From the NCBI GenBank assembly GCA_023376005.1, contig CM042150.1, forward strand, positions 70,768,084 through 70,832,083: DNA of 64,000 nt, given 5' to 3'. Below, in pieces: positions 38,016 to 47,838 of the stretch (the first letter of the stretch is position 1; each line of letters opens with the position of its first letter). The notes beneath the pieces are model-generated. The model was not told where the DNA came from. It saw only the letters and a program-made list of their open reading frames with translations, and made no database searches. A program made the position numbers and the translations under genes. Origin of the DNA: Doryteuthis pealeii. Its lineage: Eukaryota; Mollusca; Cephalopoda; Myopsida; Loliginidae.

Positions 38016-38292
38016 CTGAGTGGATCATCGGTGATCAAAACGGGGCGCTCATCTCCTCTCTCATGATAGGGTTTCATCATATTAATGTGACACTTTGCGT
38101 CGCCTTTCTTCTATCTGGGGTATTGACTATATAATTGAGGTCACTGACCTTTCGTGAGACCTCATAGGGGCCGTGGAATTTGGCTTTAAGGGGTTGACTC
38201 GCAGGGGCAACAGTACTAGTACTTTATCTCCGGCTTCGAAGCTTCTAGGATTGTCTTTCGGTCATAATGCTCCTTCATTCGAGCTTGGCTTA

Positions 38293-38992
38293 TCACAGGT
38301 TTTCTTGGGCTACCATACTAGTTTCACATAGTCGGGTCCTAAAACGTTCCATGTATTCCGACAACGTTCTTTTCCTTGGATCGTCTTGCATCCATCTTTC
38401 TTTTAACATCGATAGGGGTCCTCGTACTGTGTGTCCGAATATCATCTTGAAAGGACTAAATCCTAGGGATTCCTGAGGGGCGTCTCTGCTGCAAACATTA
38501 AAAAAGGGATACCTTCGTCCCAATCTCCTTGGTGGTCGTAACAATATGTTTTAATCATGGTTTTAAGGTTGAGTGAAATCGCTCCAATGCTCCCTGAGAT
38601 TGGGTGATACGCGCTGGATTTGACGTTTTTTTATATCCAGGGAATTCAAGGATTGTTGGAACAATCGGGACATGAAATTTGACCCCTGGTTGGTCTGGAC
38701 CCGTCCGTGGTAATCCAACCATGGCGAAGAAGTTAAGGAGCGCTGCTGTGATTTTTCTGGCGGATATGTTTCTGAGGGGGGATGGCTTCTGGGAATCGGT
38801 CGACGCACACATGATGGTTAATATATATTGGTTTCCTCGTTTGGTCCGGGGGAGTGGGCCGACACAGTCTACGACAACACGACAAAAGGGTTCCTCGAAG
38901 GCGGGGATCGGGTGTAGGGGAGCGGCTGGGATGCACTGGTTTGGTTTCCCGACCATCTGGCATGTGTGGCACGTTCGGCAATAGTTAGACAC
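38293..38992 (-). pseudogene. Integrase core and C-terminus of the minus-strand element
   Basis: The frame 38,992-38,555 starts in the CC half of the zinc-binding domain (CRTCHTC) and reads VVDCVGPLPRTKRGNQYILT (first catalytic Asp), a damaged second block (GPDQPGVKFHVP), and QSQGALERFHSTLK (catalytic Glu). The next frame, 38,544-38,293, reads ESLGFSPFKMIFGHTVRGPL and LKERW, the typical end of the core. Integrase joins element cDNA to the genome. A one-base shift separates the two frames. Confidence 0.85.
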
Positions 38993-38996
38993 ATCT

Positions 38997-39416
38997 TTAT
39001 GGATTCCTGGCCAGTGAGAACTGTCTCGCTATGCGTTCGAAAGTCTTGCGTATTCCCAAGTGTCCTCCATGGGTATTTCGTGGGCCGTTTTTCAACACTT
39101 CCATTCTCCGTTTCTTTGGTAAGACTAACTGGTATACTACCGCCCAGTCCTCCATGGCGGGGGTATGGAGTGGTCGCCATTTCCTCATCAGGATTCCATT
39201 CTTAGTGAAATATCGGGATGGAGTCTTCTCTAATTCCTCCTCAGGCAATACTTCATCGAAAAGTGGGGAGATCTCGGTGTCCTCTCTCTGCTCATTCTTA
39301 ATCGATTCCTTCGAATCAGGGTCGTTGTTCCCGTGTCCTTCCGGATGACCTTGGTCCAGGGGTCGTTGGTTGGGCCGCTCCTCAAAGCATGGGTACGATC
39401 GGGTGGTCATCGGCAT
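38997..39416 (-). pseudogene. Integrase zinc-binding domain and linker of the minus-strand element
   Basis: The open frame of 139 residues begins TTRSYPCFEERPNQ, an acidic linker, then RKWRPLHTPAMEDWAVVYQL and THGGHLGIRKTFERIARQF, which is the HH half of an integrase HHCC zinc finger. The CC half follows in the next frame at 38,985-38,960. It lies directly upstream of the integrase core, as expected. No protease is joined to it, because the element is truncated just beyond. Confidence 0.8.
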
Positions 39417-39430
39417 TTTGTCTTTATCAC

Positions 39431-39766
39431 CCTCTATGTTTCCTTGTATAAGTAAAATTATTATCTTTATTAGTCATTTAGTTGAAATTCTTTTTTAAAA
39501 ATACAAGTTTCCATGAGGTTAGTATATTTTTTAAAATTCATTGTCGTTTTGATTGAGATTGGATTTTTTTTTAGGGGGGATGTAACTATAAATAGAACTA
39601 TGTGTCTACAAATCACAACTGAGGATATGCATAGGCTGACACATAACAATTCATGTATAGACAGGTTGTAAAGGTTTGCTTTAATGCTAATAATGTCAAC
39701 AAATCTATATTCATTCACATGACTGTGAATATTAACTTTCATTTTAAAAGCCTGTCTATTACATTG

Positions 39767-39797
<31 letters not shown>
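39431..39797. other. AT-rich spacer between the two LTR elements
   Basis: Nothing recognised. It ends in a (TA)n run (39,765-39,797), the insertion site of the plus-strand element. Confidence 0.6.
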
Positions 39798-40500
39798 TGT
39801 TACGTTTACCCGAGAATCACAGAAACTTTCTGGAACCTTGCTAAGAGACTGGCGCGACGCTAGAAGAACCCCCCCCCTTTCCAGAAGTTCCAGATTGTGA
39901 CCTTAAAAACTGCTTTCTCATGCCACGCCGACAAGCATAGAAAGAAACAAAAACAAAAGAGGAGGATACGAAATTAAGCAACTGGTAACTACCTCCCTGC
40001 CTGCCTACGTCGGTAAACGTTGGGACACAGGTTTAGAGAAGGGGCGAAAGGGTTACTTGTTATCAGGCTTGGACAGTAGATACCAGAAGGCCGACTAGTG
40101 AACACCTCAGGAGGAAGGGAAGACGAAGAATATCTCCCGAAATAAAATTAACCAAAATTGACAATGCCGATAAAGGAATACTACCAAAACAAAATATTCA
40201 TGGAAAAGAATAAGCCCCCCCCGCACCAAAGGAAAGATAAGTGCAACCCCTTTCAACATATTTCTATATCGATTTTAAATTAGTATTTCCACCAACGAAC
40301 ATTGAAAGACTCTAATCTGTCGGCGGCCGCATTTCTAATTCTAAAGGACTTTAAACATTGAATTAAATATTTGTTTTAGAATAACACCACGTTTGTGCTT
40401 CGTAATTGCTATATTCCTGTGGCATGCCTTTTAATGTCGCCTTGTCTGTGGGCTTCTGATGAAAGCGCTGTCCGGCGTCGGGCCGATAGCGAACATAACA
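39798..40500 (+). repeat. 5' LTR of the plus-strand Gmr1-like element
   Basis: It begins TGTTACGTTTACCCGAGAAT and ends GCGAACATAACA. It aligns throughout with 45,484-46,207: shared blocks include AAAAACTGCTT, GAAGAATATCTCCCGAAATA, GATAAGTGCAACCCCTTTCA and TTGCTATATT. The LTR differs from its partner mainly by one-base indels. Confidence 0.92.
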
Positions 40501-40518
40501 TGGGGGCTCGTCCGGGTC
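40501..40518 (+). promoter_or_regulatory. Primer-binding site, tRNA-Pro type
   Basis: TGGGGGCTCGTCCGGG directly abuts the 5' LTR. It is complementary to the 3' end of proline tRNA, the primer known from gammaretroviruses and several LTR retrotransposons. The match is 16 bases before it diverges. Confidence 0.8.
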
Positions 40519-40759
40519 GTCCATTAAACATTGTCGTATGCTACGTATAATACATCTGGCGAAAAGCGAATAGCCCGCAAAACCAGCATACATAGACAAA
40601 CAAAAAAAAAAAAAAAAAAAAAAAAAACCATCAGAGAACCCCACGTAGAGAGGAATTTGGCAATAGAATAAACACATAGACAAAAATAACGGAGACATAA
40701 AAAGAAAAAAAAAAACAAAAACATAATGAGGCCATAGACCAGTTCCTGGAATTCCCAAC
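40519..40759 (+). other. Leader of the LTR element with poly(A) run
   Basis: Untranslated leader between primer site and gag. It contains an A run of about 27 bases (40,601-40,627) and a second A-rich run (40,702-40,724). No gene. Confidence 0.5.
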
Positions 40760-41600
40760 CATGGAGGGACTAAATTAAAATGCGAAAAGACGACCTAGGA
40801 TACGAAGTAGGCAGAAACGTGGAGTTAGACTGAGGAAGTCACAGAGGAAAGCGAGTTTTATAAGAGTCATCGCTGAACACCATGGTGCAACAACATATTC
40901 GAGGAAGGCGTCTTAGACCAAAATACCGACAACAAACGAGGAGTTAACACACGCCCAAAATGAATTAGAAAAAACCAAGATAATGCAAACATGAATTGGA
41001 AAAGCAAGAAGGAAAGAGATTGCAAGCTTAAGGAAATAGAACGGAACCGGCATACAGACGAGACAAATAGGCGGGAATTCGACCTGACGAAACAAGCGAG
41101 GTGGTAAACCGGAAATTCAAAGAGGAAGGAAGTTGACGAATACTTTGCACACTTGAGCAAATAGCACAAGCCTGAAATGGCGACCAACACCTGGGCTATG
41201 CTAATGCAAACAGTGTTTAAGCGGGAAGGCGCAGAAAATTTACGCATTCAATTGTCACTAGAAGACTGCACCGATTATGGCACCGTCAAGGCTGCAATAT
41301 TGAAGGCGTACCAGCTAGTACCAGAGGCCTACCGACAACGATTCAGGGGGCACCGAAAGACAGAGACGCAGACATACCTAGAATTCACCTGGCAGAAGGA
41401 AATACGGTTCGACAAATGGAGCGCAGCGAAAGGGGTAGAAGGAGACTACTGGAAACTCAAACAACTAATATTGACCGAAGAATTCAGAAACTGCATCCCC
41501 GAGGAAATAAAGACCTACCTGGACGAACGCGATACGGAAGACATATACGAGATGGCGAAAGTAGCAGACGAATACACATTAACACACCAAGAAGGGTAAA
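40760..41600 (+). pseudogene. Gag of the plus-strand Gmr1-like element
   Basis: The first part (40,760-41,160) is broken into pieces with coiled-coil-like composition, including THAQNELEKTKI and EVDEYFAHL. From 41,177 an open frame of 140 residues reads TNTWAMLMQTVFK, LEDCTDYGTVKAAILKAYQL, VPEAYRQRFRGHRKTETQTY and EEFRNCIPEEIKTYLDERD. That layout matches the SCAN-like capsid domain seen in gag of Gmr1-like and some Gypsy elements. A CCHC-type knuckle remnant (YCHKTGHKLRQ) lies at about 41,790-41,825 in another frame. Gag forms the particle that packages element RNA. Several frameshifts make this copy inactive. Confidence 0.75.
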
Positions 41601-41829
41601 AATAACATTAACGGCACCGTATACCAAACCGAGGATATACGGAAACGACGAGAACCAGAATGGGCTACAACCGCACCTAGACAAGCACCGAACAGACGAA
41701 CGGGTATACCTTCCCGAAGAACGAGAAATGGCAAACGAACAACAGGCGACCCACATACGGCTGGGAAAGGCCCGCCTCGCTATGCCCAATACTGCCATAA
41801 GACAGGGCATAAACTCAGACAACTGCTGG

Positions 41830-42396
41830 ACGAAGCGGAACGCGGAGATGAGGCACCTAGAATCCAACAAACCACAGGGAGTGGTGACCGCCGAAGGAAT
41901 AACCCAAGGATATAAGCCATTTGTATCGGTGGGCCACATCTCGGCGAGCGAAAACCCTGGAAGCAAACGGCCGATAAACATGCTAAGGGACACGGGAGCG
42001 TCACAATCCCTACTACTACAGGAATGCCTCCCACAAGGGGTAAAGACGACCACGGGGAGATACGTTGAAGTGCGAGGAATTCAGAACGGATCGATGAAAA
42101 TACCACTACACCGACTGAACCTCGAATCAAATTTAATATCGGGACCAATAATCGCAGGAGTCGTGCCGCACTTACCAATGAATGGAATCCAAATGTTATT
42201 GGGCAACGATCTGGCGGGAAAGAAAGTAATAGCAGACCCGACAAAAACAAACGACAGAAAGACGGAATTACAAGAGAATGATAATGAGCTACCCACCGGA
42301 GTAATCACGCGTGCACAAACAAAAAAAAACGGAAAACTACAACTGGACACCCCAAGAGAAGAACTAATAAAGAACAAGGAAGCGACCCGGATCTAA
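41830..42396 (+). pseudogene. Aspartic protease of the plus-strand Gmr1-like element
   Basis: Within the frame open from 41,416 to 42,396, the protease part starts near GYKPFVSVGHIS and has the catalytic motif LRDTGAS (GACACGGGAGCG at 41,989-42,000). It continues with VEVRGIQNGSMKIPLHRLNL and HLPMNGIQMLLGNDLAGKKV, which corresponds to the ILG-D motif at the end of retropepsins. It finishes with a linker VITRAQTKK, like the TTRSY linker of the neighbouring element. The frame is intact across the domain, although its upstream part is out of frame with gag. Confidence 0.85.
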
Positions 42397-42479
42397 AACC
42401 ATTATGGAACCAAATAATAGACGAAACAGAAGTAGAGAGAACCGCAAAGCCTTCTACGTAAAAGAAGGGATATTGATGA

Positions 42480-43520
42480 GAAATGTGGAAGCCATCGGAA
42501 TTACCGACACAAGAGGACTGGCCACGTGCACCAATTCGTAATCCCCCGAAAATACCGAAAACATCATACTAAGACCGGCTCACGAAATCCCACTAGCAGG
42601 TCACTCAGGAATAAACAAAACCCACGAGAAAATCCTGAGATACTTTTATTGGCCGGGAATCAAGAAAAGCGTAGTAGAAATACTGCAACAGCTGTCACGT
42701 ATGCCAGATAGGCGGGCAAGCCAAATCAGAAAATTCCAAAGCGCCATTGCACATATCAGGAACCCATGAACCATTTGAACGGATCAATTATCGATTGTTG
42801 GGACCGCTACCAAAAACCTAAATCAGGAAAAGCCTACTTGCTGACTATCATGTGCACATCCACGAGATTCCAGAGGCAATCCCATTACGGAATATCACCG
42901 CTAAAAGAAATAGTAGAGGCCCCTCACAAACTTCTTCACAAAATTCGGACTACCCAAAATAATACAATCAGACCAGGGATCAAATTTTACATCGAAACTA
43001 TTCCAGGCAAATAGTAAACCAACTGGACATCACTCAATTAAATCGAGTGCCTACATCCCAATCCCAAGGAGCCCTGGAGAGATTCCACTCCACGTTGAAA
43101 AGCATGATGCGAAATATTGCATAAACAATAGGAGAGAATGGGACGAGGGCATCCCATTCCTGATGTTCGCTGCGCGTGAGGCGGTGCAAGAATCGTTGGG
43201 GTTCAGCCCGTTCGAACTGTATTATGGACATACGGTGCGGGGACCCTTGCAAATGATGAAAGGAGAACTGGAATAGAACGAGAACCCGAGGAGGGGAGCT
43301 TACTTAAGTACGTAAATAAGTTCAGAGCGAGACTGCGAGAAGTAAATACCTTAGCACAACCAACACCTCGAAACGGCTCAAGCTAAGATGAAGAAACGAT
43401 ACGACGAGCAGCAGTTAAAAGAGAGAATTCAAGTAGGAGAAAAAGTCCCTAATATTGACTACAATGGAAATCACCTCACTCAATCACTATTTCAAGGCCC
43501 ATACGCGATCACCAGAAAAA
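42480..43520 (+). pseudogene. Integrase of the plus-strand Gmr1-like element
   Basis: Pieces in several frames: AGHSGINKTHEKILRYFYWP (HH) and CNSCHVC (CC) of the zinc-binding domain (about 42,595-42,705); SGKAYLLTIMCTSTRF (42,830-42,870) in the core; a damaged SDQG block near 42,970; SQSQGALERFHSTLK (43,055-43,100) with the catalytic Glu; QESLGFSPFELYYGHTVRGP (43,190-43,245); and a C-terminal FQGPYAITRKIRR block (about 43,490-43,525) resembling a GPY/F module. Placement before RT is the notable feature. Multiple frameshifts and stops. Confidence 0.85.
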
Positions 43521-43779
43521 TAAGGCGAACTCAATTACGTGGTGGAAACACCAGACCGCAGGAAAGCCACACAATTATGTCACATAAACATGATCAAGGC
43601 CATATAATGAGAGGGAAAAGGAACATCCAATACTTTATTGCCAAGGCACGAAGAACAAATAGAACAAACGTAGCACAAGAAAACCAAGCGTTTAATAAAA
43701 GATCACCCTCCAAACTGAAAACTCGACATATTGACAAACCTCAACGACAAAAACTCAAACATTTACCCAGAAAGGAACG

Positions 43780-44745
43780 GGAAGAAATCGCGCACTGTAA
43801 AGAAGGCACGAAGGAGTATTTCCCAGACGTTCCAAAAAAAACGGAACTAATAAGGCACGACGTAGACGTAGGAGATGCTCTAACCTATCCAGCAACACCC
43901 CTACCCGAATTAATCAGCCGGAAACGCAGAACTAAATGAAGAAGGAAATCCGATATATGATCGAGAATGATATAATTGAACCTAGCCAAAGTTGAATGGT
44001 CATCGCCGTGCGTCCTAGTCGACAAACCAGACGGTTCGATCAGATTCTGCACGGGATTATCGAAAGATAACTCGGTCACTAAAGTAGACGCATCCCTATC
44101 CCAAGAATGAAGAACTGCATAGACGCGCATGGCAACGCGAAAGTATATCACCAAATGCGACCTACTAAAAGGATACTGGGGTGTGCCACTAACTGACAGA
44201 GCCAAACAAATCTCATCGTTTGTACTCCAGACGGCAAATATAAAGTATAAGGTGATGCCATTTGGGATGAGAAACTCCCAGGCTACATTTGTAAGATTAA
44301 TGAATCGATGCCTAAGGGATATACCGGGAGTCGATACCTACGTCGACGATATCGTCATCTATAACAATGATTGGAAAGACCACTTGTCAACCCTAGAGAA
44401 AGTACTTAAGCAATTACAGGCCGCCAACCTAACGGTTAACTTGGCCAAAAGCGAATTCTGCAAGGCAGAGGTAATTTATCTAGGACATAAGATAGGCCAC
44501 GGGGAAATATCTCCCCTCCAAGCAAAGATCCGAGATATATCGCGGTATCCCAACCCAAAGAACATCAGAGCCCTGAGGAGGTTCCTAGGAATGGCTGGAT
44601 ACTACCGGAGATTCTGTCGGAATTTTGCTGAGATCGCCGCCCCACTGACCGAATTACTGAAAAAAGGAATCCGATTCGAATGGTCACCTCGATGCCAGAA
44701 AGCATTCGAGGAGATTAAGAGAATGCTAAGCCGGGAGCCAACATT
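43780..44745 (+). pseudogene. Reverse transcriptase of the plus-strand Gmr1-like element
   Basis: After a linker with ELIRHDVDVGDA (43,845-43,880) the N-terminal RT block reads SSPCVLVDKPDGSIRFC in another frame (about 44,000-44,050). From 44,129 a frame of 250 residues is open: YITKCDLLKGYWGVPLT, KVMPFGMRNSQATFVRLMN, VDTYVDDIVIY with catalytic YVDD at 44,339-44,350, ANLTVNLAKSEFCKAEVIYL and FLGMAGYYRRFCRNFAEIAA. The catalytic core is therefore uninterrupted in this copy, in contrast to the minus-strand element. The amino-terminal part has at least two frameshifts, so the protein is not made whole. Confidence 0.92.
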
Positions 44746-45150
44746 GATCGCCCCCGATTTCGAACGACCATTGCTTTGGCGACCGACGCAAGCGAAAGCG
44801 GATGGGAGCCGTTTTAATGCAAACGGAACAAAAAATGGCGAAAGGAGGCCGATCAGTTATTACTCACGGAAATTTAAATAAAACACCAAAAAAATTTACT
44901 CGACAATAGAAAAGGAGGCCCTAGCAATACTAAGCAGCCTACAACACTTCGAAATATATATTACGGCGTCCGATCAACCGACGCAAGTATATACACGGAT
45001 CATAATCCACTGACATTCGTTCAACGAGGATGAAGAATAAAAAACCGGAGATTACTGCCTGGAGCCTAGCATTGCAGGAAATAACGTAACAATCAATCAT
45101 ATCAAGGGCGAAAATAATAAATGTGCCGACGCATTATCCCGAATATCAAT
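44746..45150 (+). pseudogene. RNase H of the plus-strand Gmr1-like element
   Basis: ATDASESG at about 44,783-44,806 gives the first catalytic Asp block. RPISYYSRKFK (44,848-44,880) follows in a shifted frame. A decayed TDHNPL block is near 44,995-45,015 and KGENNKCADALSRI closes the domain at about 45,105-45,145. At least three shifts. The interval ends 30 bp before the A-rich stretch. Confidence 0.85.
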
Positions 45151-45179
45151 GATATATATTGGGAATGGACAGAAAGGCT

Positions 45180-45483
45180 AAAGAAAAAAAAAAAAAAAAA
45201 AAAAAGAAGGGAATATAGGAGCCTACGTATGGAGAGAAAAAAAAAAAAAAAAAAAAAAAAAAAGGGGAAACGCTTGCAAGGATACGGGGAAGGTAGCGGT
45301 TGTGAAAAAAAAAAAAAAATATAAATAAATAAATAAATAAATAGAAAATCAAAAATAAAAAAAAATATATAATAATAGGGAAACAAACAGGAAAAAAAAA
45401 GAAATACATCATACGCAACACAGAATGACAAAAAAAAAAAAAAAGTAATTAAAAAAATTTTTTTTGATAAGAAAGGGCGGAGA
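45180..45483 (+). other. A-rich low-complexity tail and polypurine tract
   Basis: Several A runs of 14-25 bases (45,182-45,205, 45,238-45,263, 45,304-45,320, 45,428-45,444) lie between RNase H and the 3' LTR. The last bases before the LTR, AAGAAAGGGCGGAGA, are a plausible polypurine tract for plus-strand priming. Frames across the A runs are meaningless. Confidence 0.65.
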
Positions 45484-46207
45484 TGTTACGTTTCACGAGA
45501 ATCACACTTATAGAACTTTCGGACCTTCTAAGAGACTGCGGCGAACGCCTAGAAGACCGCCCCCCTCTTTCAGTAGTTATCCAGATTGTATGACGTTAAA
45601 AACTGCTTACATCATGCCACGCGACAAGCCATAGCAATAAGAAAGCAAAACAAAACGAAGGAAGGATACAAAATTAAGCAACTGATACTACCCTGTCCCT
45701 GCTGCCTACGTCGGTAAGAAACGTTGGGACCACACGTTAGAGGAAGGGGCGATTATATGGCGTTACTGTGTATCAGGGCTTGTGACAGTAGATACAGAAG
45801 GCGACTAGTGAACATCTCAGGAGGGAAGGGAAAGACGAAGAATATCTCCCGAAATAAAATTACCAAAATGAAATGCGGGAAAAAGGAATACTACCCAAAC
45901 AGATATTCTCGGAAAAGGAAAGCCCTGCCCAAAGAAAAGATAAGTGCAACCCCTTTCACATCAATTTCTTATGATTTTAAATGAGTATTTCACCACGAAG
46001 CATTGGAAAAGATCTCTAATCTGTCGCGGCCCAGCATTTCCTAATCTAAAGCTTAAAACATTGAATTAAATTATTGGGTGTTTAAGAATAAACCAACGTT
46101 TGTCTTCGTTATTGCTATATTTCTGTGTGCATGCCTTTAAATCCCTTGTCTGTGGCTCTGATGAAACGTTTTCTGGTCCCGGCGTCGGGCGATAGGCGAA
46201 CATAACA
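45484..46207 (+). repeat. 3' LTR of the plus-strand Gmr1-like element
   Basis: It starts TGTTACGTTTCACGAGAATC and ends GATAGGCGAACATAACA, followed by (TA)n. It is 724 bp against 703 bp for the 5' LTR. The difference is made of scattered one- and two-base indels. Confidence 0.92.
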
Positions 46208-46749
46208 ATATATATATATATATATTATATATACACTGTCTGTGACTCGATCTAACTCTTACTGACTAGTCACCTGTTTTTCTATTTGTATTCAGTCACA
46301 CTGTCTCTGAAAATGACAAAGAAAACAGGCCCTGTAGCAGCAAATACATAGGAATGACTCAATGAAAATTTCCTGTTAACTTCATTGGCAACAACAAATA
46401 AAATGTCAGAAATAATTGCAGAGAGATCCCAAACCAAAAGCAGCCAATTTACTATATCATTTGCTTTTTGTAAATGGATTGAGTCAATTGATTAATATAT
46501 TTTAAATTTCATTAAAATTCCAAGACATTAATATAACATAATGAGAAATCCTTCCTTGTTACAAGTTTTCTTTGAGTGAGAAATAACACTTGTAGATTTC
46601 CCTCCATTATACTGGAGTATTGAACATAACTTCCAAGCTGGTAGAAAAAATAATTATCAGGCAGTAAAATATATATTCTTTAAAATGTTTGCACATGTGT
46701 GCGTATATACACATGTGTATGTGTTTATATATGTTGATGTGTGTGTATA
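46208..46749. other. Non-coding stretch after the LTR element
   Basis: It begins with a (TA)n remnant (46,208-46,232) and ends with a TG/TA-rich stretch that borders the mariner. No gene recognised. Confidence 0.6.
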
Positions 46750-47838
46750 TTAGGTTGATGCAAAATTCCCTGTTTCATTTTTTGCACATTGTCAGGGAAA
46801 TCATAGAAGTGTCTTTGAAATTTACTCAGCTCTTTGCTGCATGTTGCAATCAGTCAATTGTAATACTTTATTTACAAACCTTAAAAAGTGTCTTAGAAAT
46901 TCTCTTGGCTCTTTATTGCTTGTATTTGCATACTCTTTAAAAGAATTTTGAGCTTAAGAAGAGAAAGTATTCTGAAAGAACTCAAAAGTTGAAAACTGAG
47001 AAATTGAAATAACTTTTCAAAGAAGATCCAGCACAAACATGTAAACTTTCAGAAAAAATAAAATTGAATCAATCAATTATATAGGACAATCCATCATGGT
47101 GTAATGGTTAGCAAGTTACTCATTTTTCTTCCTCGCTAGATGCCCCATCATACTTGAAACCTTACCCATGGCATAGGTTGAGTAAATACCTAGTATGTCA
47201 CTTTACAAGACTTGGAAAACATTCAGAAGCTAAAAAAATGAGTTCCACATGACCTTATGAAAACAAATATTGATCAGCATTTAAAGGGTCTTCTTTCTAT
47301 TTTTGCTTAATTCAGAACAGAAATTAGATAAAAATGGTCATTAGTGATGAAAAATAGAATTATTGCAATAATACAAAACAAAGAAAAAAACTTTTTATGT
47401 CTTGTTGTTTTCAAAGGGATTTTTTTTTTAATGAATTGTTAAAACCTGGACAGAATATGACTGAAAAGGCTACAGTAATTATTTCATATGCATTGGAAGA
47501 AAAAGACTATTCTGGATAAAAAATGAAATCAACAATGTTGCTGTATAATGCCCATATTCATAATACTATTGTAATACAGGAAATGATCATGTAGGTATCT
47601 TCTACATATGGCAAACTCTCTAGACCTGTTACCTTCAGACTATCATTAGTTTTGCTACATATGATATTCTTTGACTTCCTACAAGATATTCTGCAATGAA
47701 TTTATCAAATCAGAACTGGAATCATTTTTTTATGATGAAATACACATAATGGTATAATTCATATGAAATTAGGGGAAATAGTTTAATGACTGAATAAAAA
47801 GGGTTATAAAAATGCTAAAAACTTTTGCATCAACTTAA
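46750..47838 (+). mobile_element. Decayed mariner element with terminal inverted repeats
   Basis: The left end TTAGGTTGATGCAAAA (46,750-46,765) matches the reverse complement of the right end TTTTGCATCAACTTAA (47,823-47,838) with one difference, and a TA dinucleotide flanks each side. The end sequence is of the type known from mariner elements. A transposase remnant is readable near the right end as DLLPSDYH (about 47,624-47,650), the mariner DLAPSDY motif, then FIKSELESFFYDE (47,700-47,740). Stops and shifts occur throughout. At about 1,090 bp it is shorter than a typical 1.3-kb mariner, and it contains a SINE-like piece. Confidence 0.75.
47085..47215 (+). mobile_element. tRNA-like SINE fragment nested in the mariner
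   Basis: CATGGTGTAATGGTTAGCAA is a good A-box-bearing tRNA head, followed by a weak B-box-like stretch (ACTTGAAACC). It resembles the head of the octopus-type SINE, but the body does not match clearly. Confidence 0.4.

Larger units (their letters stand above)
36550..39430 (-). mobile_element. Truncated Gmr1-like LTR retrotransposon (integrase before RT)
   Basis: Going down the minus strand, the order is integrase zinc-binding domain, integrase core, integrase C-terminus, reverse transcriptase and RNase H. The individual domains look like Ty3/Gypsy proteins, but this order is that of Ty1/copia and of the Gmr1-like clade of Ty3/Gypsy. The gag and protease expected above 39,430 are missing: the sequence changes to unrelated AT-rich DNA near TTRSY, where the protease-integrase linker would be. 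Many frameshifts. Confidence 0.8.
39798..46207 (+). mobile_element. Near full-length Gmr1-like LTR retrotransposon
   Basis: It is bounded by two direct LTRs starting TGTTACG and ending CATAACA, with a primer-binding site just after the first. The interior order is gag, zinc knuckle, protease, integrase, reverse transcriptase, RNase H, then a poly(A)-rich stretch and a purine tract. Integrase precedes RT although the proteins are of Ty3/Gypsy type. It inserted into a (TA)n array, so a target duplication cannot be resolved. Frameshifts occur in every domain. Total length is about 6.4 kb. Confidence 0.9.

Noticed and set aside
41484..42377. Minus-strand frames of up to 189 residues opposite gag and protease
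   Set aside because: Shadow frames of the plus-strand retroelement; no domain similarity, while the plus strand shows gag and the DTGAS protease motif.
45102..45431. Phe-rich or Lys-rich frames of 67-109 residues
   Set aside because: They are translations of long A runs between RNase H and the 3' LTR.
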